A stretch of 64,000 nucleotides of DNA from Nostoc sp. NMS2. Lineage in GTDB: Bacteria > Cyanobacteriota > Cyanobacteriia > Cyanobacteriales > Nostocaceae. Below, in pieces: positions 1 through 8,878 of this stretch. Position numbers and translations under genes: made by a program. A model generated the notes under the pieces. That model worked only from the letters and a program-made list of their open reading frames with translations. It was not told the origin of the DNA and searched no databases. The stretch spans positions 62,001-126,000 of the forward strand of contig NZ_JABXKH010000167.1 in the NCBI RefSeq assembly GCF_017115105.1. Reading direction: 5' to 3'. Position 1 is the stretch's first letter, and each line of letters opens with the position of its first letter.

Positions 1-778
1 GATCCAAATCATCAGTGACAGTGTTCTCATTCCAACCTTGGCACTTTTCTAATAATTCTCGACGAACTAACATCCCATTACCGCGCAGTTCAGACATGCC
101 ACCAATAGCAATGCGATGGGTTTGCAAAAAGCTATCACAGCACATTTCCATCTGCTGGCAACGGGTTAAGAAATTAGTATTAGCATTAGAAATCGCTTTT
201 CGCACTTGCACTGCACCGATCGCTTGCTTCTGAAATAGAGGTACTGTTTGCCGGAGAAAATTGGCTCTTAACTGAGCATCTGCATCACAAACTAGAATAA
301 TCTCCCCTTGGGTAAAGGGAAACACCGCATTCAAAGCCCCTGATTTACCACCTTTCGATTCCCGTCGATGAACTTGTAAAGCTGGAAATTGAGTTTGTAA
401 TTCCCTCAAAATCTGGGGGGTTTCATCGGTACTACCGTCATCAACAACCCAGATATCTAGGCGATCGCTGGGATAATTCAATTGGCATAAGCTGTAAACT
501 AGATTAGCCAAGACTGGACTTTCATTTTTAGCCGGAACTAAAATCGAGACTGGCGGTAAATAAATCTCACTCTCCATTACCGCTACCACTGGTTTTGCTA
601 ACAGCATCCGTAAAGTTTGCCCAGTCAGGATTGCCGTTAATCCCAGCATCAACCATTGTGTTTCTGGTAGCCAGTGCAGCAAACTCACGCCACCCCAAAC
701 TAATAAAACTACTAGGGTTGCTTTGAGACGGCGATGAAAGCTAATATTTTTGCTGGGCTGATAAATGCTTCTTCCCAC
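1..778 (-). CDS. Glycosyltransferase family 2, C-terminus beyond window edge
   Basis: Processive-type GT-A glycosyltransferase read on the minus strand and open to the window edge, so the C-terminal part is missing. The translation starts with a likely GTG (MGRSIYQPS) preceded by AAAGGA. Two hydrophobic segments lie in the first 60 residues, followed by the GT2 opening SILVPAKNES, the nucleotide-binding VVDDGSTDET, the DxD-type motif CDADAQL, and the acceptor-side RGNGMLVRR followed by TVTDD. These motifs are typical of membrane-anchored GT2 enzymes that transfer sugars from nucleotide donors to polysaccharide or lipid acceptors; the substrate cannot be told. The start is only 8 bases below the stop of the next gene upstream (787-1425), so the two are probably cotranscribed. 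The in-frame stop just upstream excludes a longer protein. Confidence 0.85.
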   Translation of the reverse strand, partial: MGRSIYQPSKNISFHRRLKATLVVLLVWGGVSLLHWLPETQWLMLGLTAILTGQTLRMLLAKPVVAVMESEIYLPPVSILVPAKNESPVLANLVYSLCQLNYPSDRLDIWVVDDGSTDETPQILRELQTQFPALQVHRRESKGGKSGALNAVFPFTQGEIILVCDADAQLRANFLRQTVPLFQKQAIGAVQVRKAISNANTNFLTRCQQMEMCCDSFLQTHRIAIGGMSELRGNGMLVRRELLEKCQGWNENTVTDDLD

Positions 779-786
779 TTTGTTTG

Positions 787-1425
787 CTATATCCTTTCGG
801 TTCGTGGCTTAGTCCTGCGACGTAATAATAGCATCGTCACCGCACCCAAAAGGAAACCGCCCACACCTGCTGCAACTGCTAGAATCCGCCCCAATTGTTG
901 AGCAGCATTTAGCACTGGGTTATTCAGCAAATTGGAGGAGAAATGCAGCGATTGAATAGTCCATTTATCTTGGAGTTTTTGCAGCACTGCGGTCCATCGC
1001 AACGCCATATCAGCCGCTTTGCCATCTTTGAAAGAAAAGGATGCGACCGCTTCTCCAGAGGCAACATCTATATCTGGAGTGAGAAATGTTCTCAGAGTAT
1101 CTCCCTTCAGTTGCATTTTGATATCTTTGATGGAACTGGAAAACTGCTGATTCCAGTACTTTTCAAACTCAGGAACTTTGTGAAAAATCTGGTTATCAAC
1201 TGTTGTAATTGTGAAGTTTGGGTGCAAGTAAGGTTGTATTTTGGCAAAATCACGAGTATTTAGGGCTTGTAGGGCAATATCCCGTGTGCTAATAATTGCA
1301 TTTATCTCCTGTAGATTGACATCTGCTTTGGCAGATTGGGTTTGATTCCAAATTACCAGCACTAACAAAACACTGCAAAGTAACTGAGTGCATTTGTATA
1401 TGCTTGCCCATCTCTGTTTCATCAT
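787..1425 (-). CDS. Secreted or membrane-anchored NTF2/SnoaL-like protein
   Basis: Hypothetical protein of about 212 residues. I prefer the start at MMKQRWAS rather than the first ATG 27 bases upstream, because it puts an AGAGG ribosome site about 9 bases before it and a clean signal peptide (LLCSVLLVLVIW, then Ala-Lys-Ala) at the N terminus. The middle has the pattern of the NTF2/SnoaL-like cone fold seen in DUF4440-type proteins (AIISTRDIALQALNTRDF, then a beta-rich stretch ending WTIQSLHFSSN). A C-terminal transmembrane segment (LAVAAGVGGFLLGAVTMLLL) with Arg/Lys after it should leave a short cytoplasmic tail. It lies just upstream of the GT2 gene in the same direction. Function unknown; the fold assignment is by pattern only. 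Confidence 0.7.
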   Translation of the reverse strand: MMKQRWASIYKCTQLLCSVLLVLVIWNQTQSAKADVNLQEINAIISTRDIALQALNTRDFAKIQPYLHPNFTITTVDNQIFHKVPEFEKYWNQQFSSSIKDIKMQLKGDTLRTFLTPDIDVASGEAVASFSFKDGKAADMALRWTAVLQKLQDKWTIQSLHFSSNLLNNPVLNAAQQLGRILAVAAGVGGFLLGAVTMLLLRRRTKPRTERI

Positions 1426-1701
1426 ATAAAAAACCTCTAGATTGGGTAACACTTACCGAGAATTTTTTAATGTTACTACCCACATTCCGCACTTCTTTTT
1501 GTTGGACATAAAGAAATACAAAAAGAGGTGCTGATGAAGTCAATCAGCACCATTACTCGTCAGAGTCCCACTAACCAAGGGTTTTCCCCAACCCTGATTT
1601 TCTGTTAGGTATTTTCAATAATCATAGATTATTCAGAATCTACCTGTGAAAAAGCCAGATTGTTTGGTTGTTTGAGAACTTACCGTGAAAAATCAGATAG
1701 A

Positions 1702-1902
1702 TTAACCAGTCAACTTAATCACACCTTGGCTCACTAGATATTCAAGCTGAGAATGGTGCTGTGTTTGTTCTCGCAGCAATTTGAGTTGCTCGTAGCTGAT
1801 AATGTGTAATCCTGGACGGACAACATAATCTTGAATGGTAATGCTTTGCGGCTGCTGGCTGTCGGTGCGATTGTAGGCAATGGAAGGCATATTTGCAATC
1901 AT
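1702..1902 (-). CDS. Small hypothetical protein
   Basis: A 66-residue frame on the minus strand with no family that I recognise. It has no signal peptide or membrane segment; the second half (YEQLKLLREQTQHHSQLEYLVSQG) would form an amphipathic helix. Base composition and codon use resemble neighbouring genes, and nothing on the other strand explains the frame. It stands alone between two minus-strand genes, with its own intergenic space. It could be a genuine small cyanobacterial protein or a chance frame. Confidence 0.45.
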   Translation of the reverse strand: MIANMPSIAYNRTDSQQPQSITIQDYVVRPGLHIISYEQLKLLREQTQHHSQLEYLVSQGVIKLTG

Positions 1903-2017
1903 ACAATTAAGAACTGATCACTAGAAGAGAGTTTGACTCTTCACTCTATTACAGCTTCACACAAGTTACTCTTAAAGGGTGAATATAAACCTCATTTAAG
2001 TTGAGAACCGTAGTTTT

Positions 2018-2117
2018 CGCCCTCACCCTAAATCCCTCTCCCATATCTGGGAGAGGGACTTTGAAATTCTAGCTCCCCGAATCCCAGATATGGGGGATAG
2101 GTTGGGGGATGAGGGCA
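2018..2117. repeat. Palindromic intergenic repeat (CCCTCACCC type)
   Basis: Imperfect inverted repeat with ends GCCCTCACCC and a matching GATGAGGGC, and an inner CTCTCCCA / TGGGAGAG-like palindrome. The same family recurs at about 22200-22300, inside 52111-52269 and at 60750-60850. It contains no gene. Such C-rich/G-rich palindromes are scattered widely in Nostoc intergenic DNA. Confidence 0.7.
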
Positions 2118-2129
2118 AATCCTTATTCA

Positions 2130-3182
2130 TTAGAGTTGAACTACAGGTTTCAAGATAGACGTGAATACTGTTCGCCGCAATTCTGGAAAAACCTTAGACA
2201 CCTTATTCAACACATAATCACCGTAAGTTCCGCGAAAATCATGAATGTTAGCTTTATCCCAGCGATCGCCTATATTATCATTCGCTACTATATTATTTAA
2301 TTCAATCGGCTTTACTTGTACATCAAAATTAGGATCGAAAAAGAAGGGAAACGAAAGCCGATAATTTTGAGACTGGTTTTGCACCCGATGAGGTGTAGAA
2401 CGATACAAACCACCCGTCATTTTGTCTAGCATATCGCCGATGTTACAGACAAAGGAACCGGGAACGGGAGGCGCAGCAACCCAACCTGACTTGGATTTAA
2501 CCTGTAATCCGCCTGAGTCGTCCTGTTTGAGAATGGTTAAAACGCCATAATCAGTATGTTCGCCAACGCCCCATATCGGATCGCTATCTGACGGTGATAA
2601 ATTAGGAGGATAGTTAAAGATGCGAAACAACACTAGAGGATCTGAGGTATAACGGTCAGCAAAGTAGGATTCTTCTAATCCCAAACTCAAGGCTATACCA
2701 GTCATGAGAATGTGTCCCAAGTTTGTCATCGCCTCTATATATTCAAGCACTGTTTCGCCAAATTGAGGAATGTTGGCGGGGAAGAGGTTTGAACCATGCA
2801 TAGGAGTACCAGCTTGCACTTGTGGGTGTTCGTCTGGGAGTTCAGCGCCAAAGTAAATACCTTCTTTCAAGTCGGGTTTACCGGATGTCAATTCGCCACC
2901 AACGGGGAAATAACCTCGCCATGCAATACCTGCCAAAGCCATACGAATTTTAAGTTTAGTTTCCAAATCCTGGGCAAAAAACTGGCGGCTGAGTTCTTCG
3001 AGTCGCTGCTGCAAATTTTCGTCTATACCATGTCCGATAATATAGAAAAAGCCCGATTCTCGACACGCTTGCCTAATCTGAGATGCGACGGAATAAAGAT
3101 TTCCTTTTCCAGAAACTAAGGCGCTAATATCAATAATCGGGACAGATGAAAACTCTTTCTCTACAACTTGCAAGTTTTTCAT
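2130..3182 (-). CDS. Isopenicillin N synthase-like 2-oxoglutarate/Fe(II) dioxygenase
   Basis: 350-residue non-haem iron oxygenase of the isopenicillin N synthase / plant 2OGD type, at usual family length. The N-terminal DIOX_N part begins VPIIDISALVSG and has RQACRESGFFYIIGHGI. The catalytic core shows the iron-binding triad His209-x-Asp211 (in GEHTDYGVLTIL) and His265 (STPHRV), with Arg275 in NYRLSFPFF as the 2-oxoglutarate carboxylate ligand (RxS motif). It is therefore expected to be an active cytoplasmic oxygenase that uses 2-oxoglutarate and O2. The substrate is unknown; relatives act in secondary metabolism, ethylene formation or gibberellin-like pathways. It has its own promoter space and no clear operon partner. 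Confidence 0.88.
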   Translation of the reverse strand: MKNLQVVEKEFSSVPIIDISALVSGKGNLYSVASQIRQACRESGFFYIIGHGIDENLQQRLEELSRQFFAQDLETKLKIRMALAGIAWRGYFPVGGELTSGKPDLKEGIYFGAELPDEHPQVQAGTPMHGSNLFPANIPQFGETVLEYIEAMTNLGHILMTGIALSLGLEESYFADRYTSDPLVLFRIFNYPPNLSPSDSDPIWGVGEHTDYGVLTILKQDDSGGLQVKSKSGWVAAPPVPGSFVCNIGDMLDKMTGGLYRSTPHRVQNQSQNYRLSFPFFFDPNFDVQVKPIELNNIVANDNIGDRWDKANIHDFRGTYGDYVLNKVSKVFPELRRTVFTSILKPVVQL

Positions 3183-3303
3183 GCTCAGGTTGGTAATAGT
3201 AGATTCAATTTTTTAATCCGAACCCTCACCCTTGAGGATACATGAGGGTCTTCCCGCAGAGTAGGAAGGCGAAGTAAAAACTAATTATCAATTACAGTTG
3301 GGA

Positions 3304-4794
3304 TTAAAATCGCTGACCTGTAGTAACTTCAAATCTAACTTCTCCTTGGTCGCTAATTCCTAAGTCGCCTCGAATTAGCCCAAAGGGTGAGTTCAAGCGC
3401 AATCCTAAACCATAACCAAAGCCGCTTCCAGGTTTGTCTCGTAAGACTCCTGGTTCTCCTAACACGGTTTCGCTAGACCCGAAATCTGAGGCGAAGTCAG
3501 TAAAGACAACTCCACCTATTGACTGGAAAATTGGGAAACGATATTCCACCGAAGCTAAACCATAACTCCGACCACTGGCAACTTTACCATAACCGTAACC
3601 TCTGACAGAATCTAGTCCGCCAATATTAAAAGCATCGGCTGGTGGGAAGTCTCCAATAGTTGTACCAATTTGTAAATTAATAGCCAACATTTCTGGATTG
3701 TCGGTTGGTCTACCATTACCTATCCAACTAACTGGAAAATACTGAATATAGTCTCCCCGTAGGCGGTTGCTGGAAATATTGCCTAGTCCAATGGGAATCG
3801 CTTGCTCTGTGCTGAGGGTGAGGATTGAGCCTTGAGTCGGATTGTCTCGGCGATCGCGTTGATCTCTGGATACAGCAAATGATACTGTAAATAGGTCATC
3901 AATTCCAGTCCCACTTACAGATAGGGGACTCCCTAATCTATCGACCTGGACAACGTTATATTCTCCATCGCGCAGGCTAATTCTGGTATAGTTGAGTGCT
4001 AGAGATGTCTCCCATTCATCAAAAGCTCGTAAAAGTGCCACAGAACCACCAAATCTTCCTTCTCGCACTTTGCTGCCGTTAGCCAATCTGATATCTTCGT
4101 TGAAGGTTCCCGATGTATTTCGACTCCGAAAACCTCTAATGCTATAACCTAAACGGTTTGGTTCTTCAGAACGATAACGACTAATAAATTGACCATCAAA
4201 TTGGACATCTTTAGTACTGAACTGCAGAACTGTATCTAGTTTATCGTTCAGACCGCTAACATTTTCGTCTTTATAACCTACCCGACCATATAACCCAACG
4301 TCATCGTTATTACCGCCTCCTAAAATGAGAGCAGGGAAGCCACGCTCTTTGATTGCATAAATGATATTAACACTGGAAGCATCTTCTTTAGGGTAAACAT
4401 TGACTTGATTAAATGACTCTAATCTCCTCAATCGTTGTAAGTCTGCTTGAAGTAAATCTTCACGGAATACCTGACCTGGTTTGAGTCTCAGCAAACCAAT
4501 GATAAAATCTTTCTGAGTTCGCCCTTTGATTGGCAGACCTTTGTCGTTAATAAAACGAATCTGGATATCTTTGACAATTTTTTGGGAAATTTCCAGGGTC
4601 TGACTATCTCCTAAAGTGATTCCTATATAATCACCATATTTGGCATAATCTCCCTCTATATGGATCTTAGCTTCTGGTGTCACAATCCCATTAGCCCCAT
4701 TTTGAGTAGATGGTGGCGAGTCTGCAAGAGCCTCTGGATTTTTACCACCCACTAACATTACTGCGATCGCAACTACTGTTATTTGAACTCGCAT
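3304..4794 (-). CDS. Omp85/BamA-family outer-membrane protein with single POTRA
   Basis: 496-residue surface-antigen (D15) type barrel. It has a signal peptide (MRVQITVVAIAVMLVGG), a linker, one clear POTRA-like unit around residues 80-155 (IQIRFINDKGLP then LRLKPGQVFREDLLQ and LRRLESFNQVNVYPK) and a C-terminal 16-strand-type barrel from about residue 170. The barrel carries a motif resembling the conserved VRGY (GLDSVRGYGYG) and ends with an aromatic residue in a beta signal (VTTGQRF). Cyanobacterial Omp85 essential for outer-membrane assembly has three POTRA domains and is longer; the short form here is more likely a paralogue such as a FhaC/TamA-like or single-POTRA transporter. It is monocistronic. 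Confidence 0.85.
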   Translation of the reverse strand: MRVQITVVAIAVMLVGGKNPEALADSPPSTQNGANGIVTPEAKIHIEGDYAKYGDYIGITLGDSQTLEISQKIVKDIQIRFINDKGLPIKGRTQKDFIIGLLRLKPGQVFREDLLQADLQRLRRLESFNQVNVYPKEDASSVNIIYAIKERGFPALILGGGNNDDVGLYGRVGYKDENVSGLNDKLDTVLQFSTKDVQFDGQFISRYRSEEPNRLGYSIRGFRSRNTSGTFNEDIRLANGSKVREGRFGGSVALLRAFDEWETSLALNYTRISLRDGEYNVVQVDRLGSPLSVSGTGIDDLFTVSFAVSRDQRDRRDNPTQGSILTLSTEQAIPIGLGNISSNRLRGDYIQYFPVSWIGNGRPTDNPEMLAINLQIGTTIGDFPPADAFNIGGLDSVRGYGYGKVASGRSYGLASVEYRFPIFQSIGGVVFTDFASDFGSSETVLGEPGVLRDKPGSGFGYGLGLRLNSPFGLIRGDLGISDQGEVRFEVTTGQRF

Positions 4795-5317
4795 ATTGAA
4801 AATCAGTTAGTGTTGTTAAGTTTACGGCATGGAGCGGATCTTTTGTGCGTAAGTTCTATATTAACCTTGCTATTGAGTATCCCAAAATCCGGTTGCTTGT
4901 TTCCCCAGTACTCAGTATAAACTGTCAGACTGTTTTCAAATTGCGATCGCCTCCGGCGGGCGGTTACGCTATCGCTCAATGCCACAAGAGCCTATAGTCT
5001 GGGAAATAAAACCTCTTTCTGAAAACTATGACAGAGAAATACTCAGGTTTTAAACTCGTGTTTGGCTTTTTTGTAGATAATTAAAGTGGGTAATTATCTG
5101 GTAAGTAGGTCGGCGCAATTAAAGGTAACTGGCAAAGGCTGTCATTTGTCACTTGTACTGAGCGACTTGTACTGAGCCTGTCCTGAGCGTAGCCGAAGGG
5201 CGAAGCCGAGGTAAGCCGAAGTATTGGTCATTAGTAAGGGTTTTAAGCCTCTTTACGTTTCGTAATATACTTGGATTTCACGCCAACTTACTTAAATCCA
5301 CCTACATATAAAAAGCC
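4795..5317. other. Intergenic region with HIP1-type and ACTGAGCG repeats
   Basis: No convincing gene. A 60-codon minus-strand frame here (4803-4985) is rejected because it runs through a repeat. The stretch 5150-5222 contains direct repeats of GACTTGTACTGAGC followed by CCGAAG units; the same cassette recurs near 26872-26894 and 63568-63616. The remainder is AT-rich and should hold the divergent promoters of the Omp85 gene and of the DUF4870 gene. Confidence 0.6.
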
Positions 5318-5785
5318 ATGAGACAAAAACCTAAACAACAAATGCGTATATGGGCGATGTTGTGTCATTTGTCGGCTTTGTTAGGATGGATATTATTGTT
5401 TTTTTTAGTATTTATTGGCATTCCTTTATATTTACCTTTAAATCTTTTAGCTCCCCTGATAATTTGGCGCTTTAAAAAATCACAATATCCTTGGATTGAT
5501 TTCCAAGGGAAGGAATCTTTAAATTTTCAATTCTCTTTAACATTATATACCTTGATTGTCATAGCAATATCCTTAATTTTCTTGTTAACTAGCTTTGGTT
5601 TAGTTATGACTAACAATGGTTCCGCCAATGAAATAAAAAAGACTTTAGACGGTTTATTAATTGCACTAGCATCACTAATTTCATTCAAACTTATACTACA
5701 ATTTTTTGTAGTGACTTTTGCATCGGTGAAAGCTTACAAAGGTGAGTATTATCGTTACCCTTTTACAATTAGAGTTTTGCGATAA
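5318..5785 (+). CDS. DUF4870 (Tic20-like) membrane protein
   Basis: 155-residue small integral membrane protein. The start MRQKPKQQMRIWAMLCHLSALLGWI, the short loop FKKSQYPWIDFQGKESLNFQ and the closing VKAYKGEYYRYPF are the recognisable features of DUF4870/Tic20-like proteins. Four hydrophobic segments are visible (about residues 14-40, 65-90, 108-130 with a short fourth before the C terminus). No enzymatic residues are visible and the role is unknown. It is followed by about 215 bases of AT-rich DNA and is likely monocistronic. Confidence 0.8.
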   Translation: MRQKPKQQMRIWAMLCHLSALLGWILLFFLVFIGIPLYLPLNLLAPLIIWRFKKSQYPWIDFQGKESLNFQFSLTLYTLIVIAISLIFLLTSFGLVMTNNGSANEIKKTLDGLLIALASLISFKLILQFFVVTFASVKAYKGEYYRYPFTIRVLR

Positions 5786-6001
5786 AAAAGATTAGGTCTT
5801 TCTTAGTTAAGACTTGCAATTTCAAGAAAAATTAAAAGCTTATACCTGTATTCTCCACCTGATGAGATAAAATATTTATTAGCATTATCCAATCTCAAAG
5901 GTTGCCTTTACATCTAATTTTTTTTAGGTTTTCAGGTATGAATTTCCAAATAAATTGATTCTAAATACTGAATTTTTAATTTAAATATCAAGCTGATTTT
6001 T

Positions 6002-6898
6002 ATGAGAATAGCATACATAATTTTGGCACATAATTATCCTGAACAATTATTTCGTCTTATTTCTAAATTGAATACAGATGATGTTTCATTTTTTATCCAT
6101 ATAGATAAAAAAGCAGATATTAAAATATATCATCAGATACTTACTCAACTTCAGGAGTTACCGAATGTATTTTTCCTTAAGAGATATAATTCAGGATGGG
6201 GAGGTTTTGATATTGTAAGAGCTACTTTAGAAGGGATAAATTCAATAGTAGAAACAGGTCTTGACTTTGATTATGTTATAAATTTATCAGGACAAGATTA
6301 TTCGATCAAATCAAATGCATATATCAAGATGTTTCTACAAAACAATCAAGGGAAGGAATTTATAGAGCATTTCCCACTACCTTGCAGAAAATGGAGAGGC
6401 GGCGGCTTAAGAAGAATAGAGTATTGGCACATCCGTTGGAATGATAAATATTTTTGTATTCCCGAAAAACAGGAATTTAAATCTCCTATTGCATCTTTAT
6501 TATATTCATTTTTTATTTTGTTTTTACCTAAAAAACGCCAACCTCCTGAAGGATTTGCTATTTATGGAGGTTCTCAATTTTGGTGTTTAACAGGAGAATG
6601 TGTCAAATGGATAAATATTTTTTTAAAGCAAAACCCCAAGTTTGTTAAGCGTTTTAATTACACTTTTTGTACAGATGAGATATTTTTTCAGACACTTATT
6701 TTAAATTCACCTTTTAAAGATAAAATAGTCAACGATCATCTGAGATATATAGATTGGGGTGACATTAATGCCTATCATCCAAGAATTTTAGAGGAAAATG
6801 ATTTTGGAAAAATTAGGCAATCAAAGAAATTATTCGCTAGAAAGTTTGATACAAATAAAGACTCGGAGATATTAGATATGATAGATAAAATGATATAG
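6002..6898 (+). CDS. GT14-like (core-2/I-branching type) glycosyltransferase
   Basis: 298-residue protein of the beta-1,6-N-acetylglucosaminyltransferase (GT14) group. Diagnostic stretches are MRIAYIILAHNYPEQL at the N terminus, FFIHIDKKAD, SGWGGFDIVRATLEGI, DYVINLSGQDYSIKS and the later FAIYGGSQFWCLT and TFCTDEIFFQTLILNS. Bacterial members add sugars to exopolysaccharide or glycolipid acceptors using a metal-independent GT-A-like fold; there is no DxD. No signal peptide or membrane anchor is seen. The gene is noticeably richer in A and T, and nearly devoid of HIP1 sites, compared with neighbours, consistent with acquisition by transfer. Substrate not predictable. Confidence 0.85.
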   Translation: MRIAYIILAHNYPEQLFRLISKLNTDDVSFFIHIDKKADIKIYHQILTQLQELPNVFFLKRYNSGWGGFDIVRATLEGINSIVETGLDFDYVINLSGQDYSIKSNAYIKMFLQNNQGKEFIEHFPLPCRKWRGGGLRRIEYWHIRWNDKYFCIPEKQEFKSPIASLLYSFFILFLPKKRQPPEGFAIYGGSQFWCLTGECVKWINIFLKQNPKFVKRFNYTFCTDEIFFQTLILNSPFKDKIVNDHLRYIDWGDINAYHPRILEENDFGKIRQSKKLFARKFDTNKDSEILDMIDKMI

Positions 6899-7025
6899 TA
6901 GTCTTAAATGATTTATGAAATTATCTGTTTCTTTTCTTGGCGCTCTTGGCGGCTTGGCGGTTCGATAGTTTTCATAACTTAAATAGGATTGCTATATTAT
7001 TAAGTGAAGAGTAACTTGTATAAGT

Positions 7026-8141
7026 ATGGGAGTAAATGATGATATGATTGGAATTGCGATCGCAGGCACTGGATTTGGTCAAAAAGTCCACATCCCTGGA
7101 TTCCAAGCACATCCTCAAACTGAGGTAGTTGCTGTCTATCATCGAGATATAAATAAAGCCAAAGCCATAGCAGAATCCCATAATATTCCTCACGCCTCTG
7201 ATTCTCTGGCTGATATTGTGGCATTACCAGAAGTGCAAGCAGTCAGTATCTCTACGCCGCCATTTTTGCACTATGAAATGGCAAAAACTGTACTGCAAGC
7301 TGGAAAACATTTATTACTAGAAAAACCGACAACCTTAAATGCAGTCGAAACCAAAGAACTTTATCGGTTAGCGAAAGCAAAAGGTGTAATTGCGACTGTA
7401 GATTTTGAATTTCGTTTTGTACCAGCATGGCAGTTATTTGCTGAATTATTATCAGAAAATTATGTGGGTGAATTGCGCTTAATCAAAATTGATTGGTTAG
7501 GTTCTTCTCGTGCTGATACTTCCCGCCCTTGGAATTGGTATTCTGACAAAGAAAAAGGAGGCGGTGCATTAGGATCTTTAGGTTCCCACGCCTTCGATTA
7601 CATTCACTGGTTATTCGGGCCAGTCAGCAGATTAAACGCCCATTTGAGTACTGCGATTCCTACACGAGTTGACCCTGTTAGTGGGGAATCTAAGCTAGTG
7701 AATACAGATGACAACTGTATATTAACGCTGGAATTAGCAAATGGTACACCTTGCCAACTTTCTATCAGCGCGGTTGTTCATGCAGCAAGAACTCATTGGG
7801 TAGAAGTATATGGCGATCGCGGTACATTAATTGTAGGCAGTGAAAATCAAAAAGATTATATACACGGCTTTCGTGTTTGGGGTTCCCAGCTAGGTAAACC
7901 TTTGACAGAAATAGAAATACCAAATCGGTTAATTTTTCCCAAAAATTATGCTGATGGGCGGATTTCGGCATTTATCCGCGTAGTAAATCAATGGGTGCAG
8001 GGAATTGAACGCAATCAGGAAATTACACCATCGCTACGAGAAGGAATTTATTCTCAGTTGTTGATGGATTTATCCCATGAATCGCATCAAAAAGCAAGTT
8101 GGGTAGATATACCTGGCTTGGAAGGATTTGTTAACAACTAG
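7026..8141 (+). CDS. Gfo/Idh/MocA family NAD(P)-dependent oxidoreductase
   Basis: 371-residue sugar- or inositol-type dehydrogenase. The N-terminal Rossmann domain begins IGIAIAGTGFGQKVHIPGF, continues to the conserved LLLEKPTTLNAVE (the EKP motif that contacts cofactor and substrate) and ends near residue 125. The C-terminal alpha/beta domain contains GGGALGSLGSHAFDYIHWL, carrying the catalytic-type His and Asp. A second possible start (MIGIAI) lies six codons in. The HNH gene begins directly after its stop, with an 8-base gap, so the two may be cotranscribed. Substrate unknown; members oxidise or epimerise sugars and cyclitols. Confidence 0.88.
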   Translation: MGVNDDMIGIAIAGTGFGQKVHIPGFQAHPQTEVVAVYHRDINKAKAIAESHNIPHASDSLADIVALPEVQAVSISTPPFLHYEMAKTVLQAGKHLLLEKPTTLNAVETKELYRLAKAKGVIATVDFEFRFVPAWQLFAELLSENYVGELRLIKIDWLGSSRADTSRPWNWYSDKEKGGGALGSLGSHAFDYIHWLFGPVSRLNAHLSTAIPTRVDPVSGESKLVNTDDNCILTLELANGTPCQLSISAVVHAARTHWVEVYGDRGTLIVGSENQKDYIHGFRVWGSQLGKPLTEIEIPNRLIFPKNYADGRISAFIRVVNQWVQGIERNQEITPSLREGIYSQLLMDLSHESHQKASWVDIPGLEGFVNN

Positions 8142-8148
8142 AAAGAAA

Positions 8149-8394
8149 ATGAGCAAAACTCCCCGGATTCGTATCCCACCTGAAGTAAAAAAATACGTTT
8201 TTGAACGTGACAAATATCAATGCCAAAGCTGTGGTAAAACTACTACAGAAACTCACCTCAGCATTGACCATATCATTCCCCTCGCCCGTGGCGGTCAAAA
8301 TGATATCAGCAATTTACAAACTCTCTGTCTTACCTGCAATCAGCAGAAAACAGACAATATTGATCCTCGCTTTCGGCGATATTTTCAGCTTTAG
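8149..8394 (+). CDS. HNH endonuclease
   Basis: Small HNH protein of about 81 residues. It begins MSKTPRIRIPPEV; a TTG seven codons upstream would overlap the previous gene. Two zinc-binding CxxC pairs (CQSCGK and CLTCNQQK) flank the betabetaalpha-metal motif SIDHIIPLARGG followed by NDISNLQTLC, so the catalytic DH, the Asn and the closing structure are all present. This is the compact stand-alone HNH type common in cyanobacteria; whether it acts in homing, restriction or repair cannot be told. It sits 8 bases after the oxidoreductase gene with AGAAAG as a weak ribosome site. Confidence 0.85.
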   Translation: MSKTPRIRIPPEVKKYVFERDKYQCQSCGKTTTETHLSIDHIIPLARGGQNDISNLQTLCLTCNQQKTDNIDPRFRRYFQL

Positions 8395-8429
8395 GTTATA
8401 ATAGTGTGGGCTATTCGTTTCTAATTTCT

Positions 8430-8675
8430 ATGCCTCAAAATCACAATAGCAATTCCCGAAGATTCCCCAATATTAAAATTACAATTCTTTACCTCTTCAC
8501 CTTCATGACTGTTTTAGTAATAGCCTTTCCCTGGCTATATGAGGTTAAAACTAAAGCTGGGATCGATATATCACGTAGCCGCCACGCAGGAACCTTTTTT
8601 GAGAAACACACCTTCGGACTCTTCCGGTGTGAGTGGCTTTATCCCTACCATTGCGATCGCTCCCACGTTAAGTAA
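8430..8675 (+). CDS. Small single-span membrane protein, hypothetical
   Basis: 81 residues if begun at MPQNHNSN. One transmembrane helix (ITILYLFTFMTVLVIAFPWLY) follows a short polar N terminus; the tail has a Cys pair (FRCEWLYPYHCDR). The frame covers most of the gap between the HNH gene and the GH57 gene. I do not recognise a family. Its regular hydrophobic pattern and good coding composition support a real gene but the end runs into a HIP1 site. Confidence 0.45.
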   Translation: MPQNHNSNSRRFPNIKITILYLFTFMTVLVIAFPWLYEVKTKAGIDISRSRHAGTFFEKHTFGLFRCEWLYPYHCDRSHVK

Positions 8676-8700
8676 AGGAAATTAGGCATTGCTGAATTAA

Positions 8701-8791
8701 GGGATGATTCTTGTGGGGTAGGCATCCTGCCCGCCCGGAAATACAAGGGACGATCGTGTTGCCCATCCCACAAAAATAGTAAAATCATCCC
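8701..8791. repeat. Short palindromic element, GGGATGATT ends
   Basis: 91-base element with terminal inverted repeats GGGATGATT and AATCATCCC, and an inner CTTGTGGGGTAGGC / GCCCATCCCACAA inverted repeat. The core resembles the three 3-bp-TSD elements at 21810, 49571 and 52548, but its ends differ and I see no clear target duplication. Probably a related non-autonomous element. Confidence 0.6.
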
Positions 8792-8810
8792 GCAAATATG
8801 CAACGCCGGA

Positions 8811-8846
8811 AATTAAAAAGAGAAGGGGAAAATTTTCCCCTTCTCT
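8811..8846 (-). terminator. Rho-independent terminator of the GH57 gene
   Basis: Perfect 14-bp palindromic arms (AGAGAAGGGGAAAA and its complement) 32 bases below the stop codon of the minus-strand gene at 8879. Read on the minus strand the stem is followed by CTTTTTAATTT. Confidence 0.7.
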
Positions 8847-8878
8847 CTGCGCCAGATTTTTACCGTGCTACCCTACAT

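Noticed and set aside
4803-4985. 60-codon frame on the minus strand upstream of the Omp85 gene
   Set aside because: It runs through a HIP1-containing repeat, has no family resemblance and no ribosome site.
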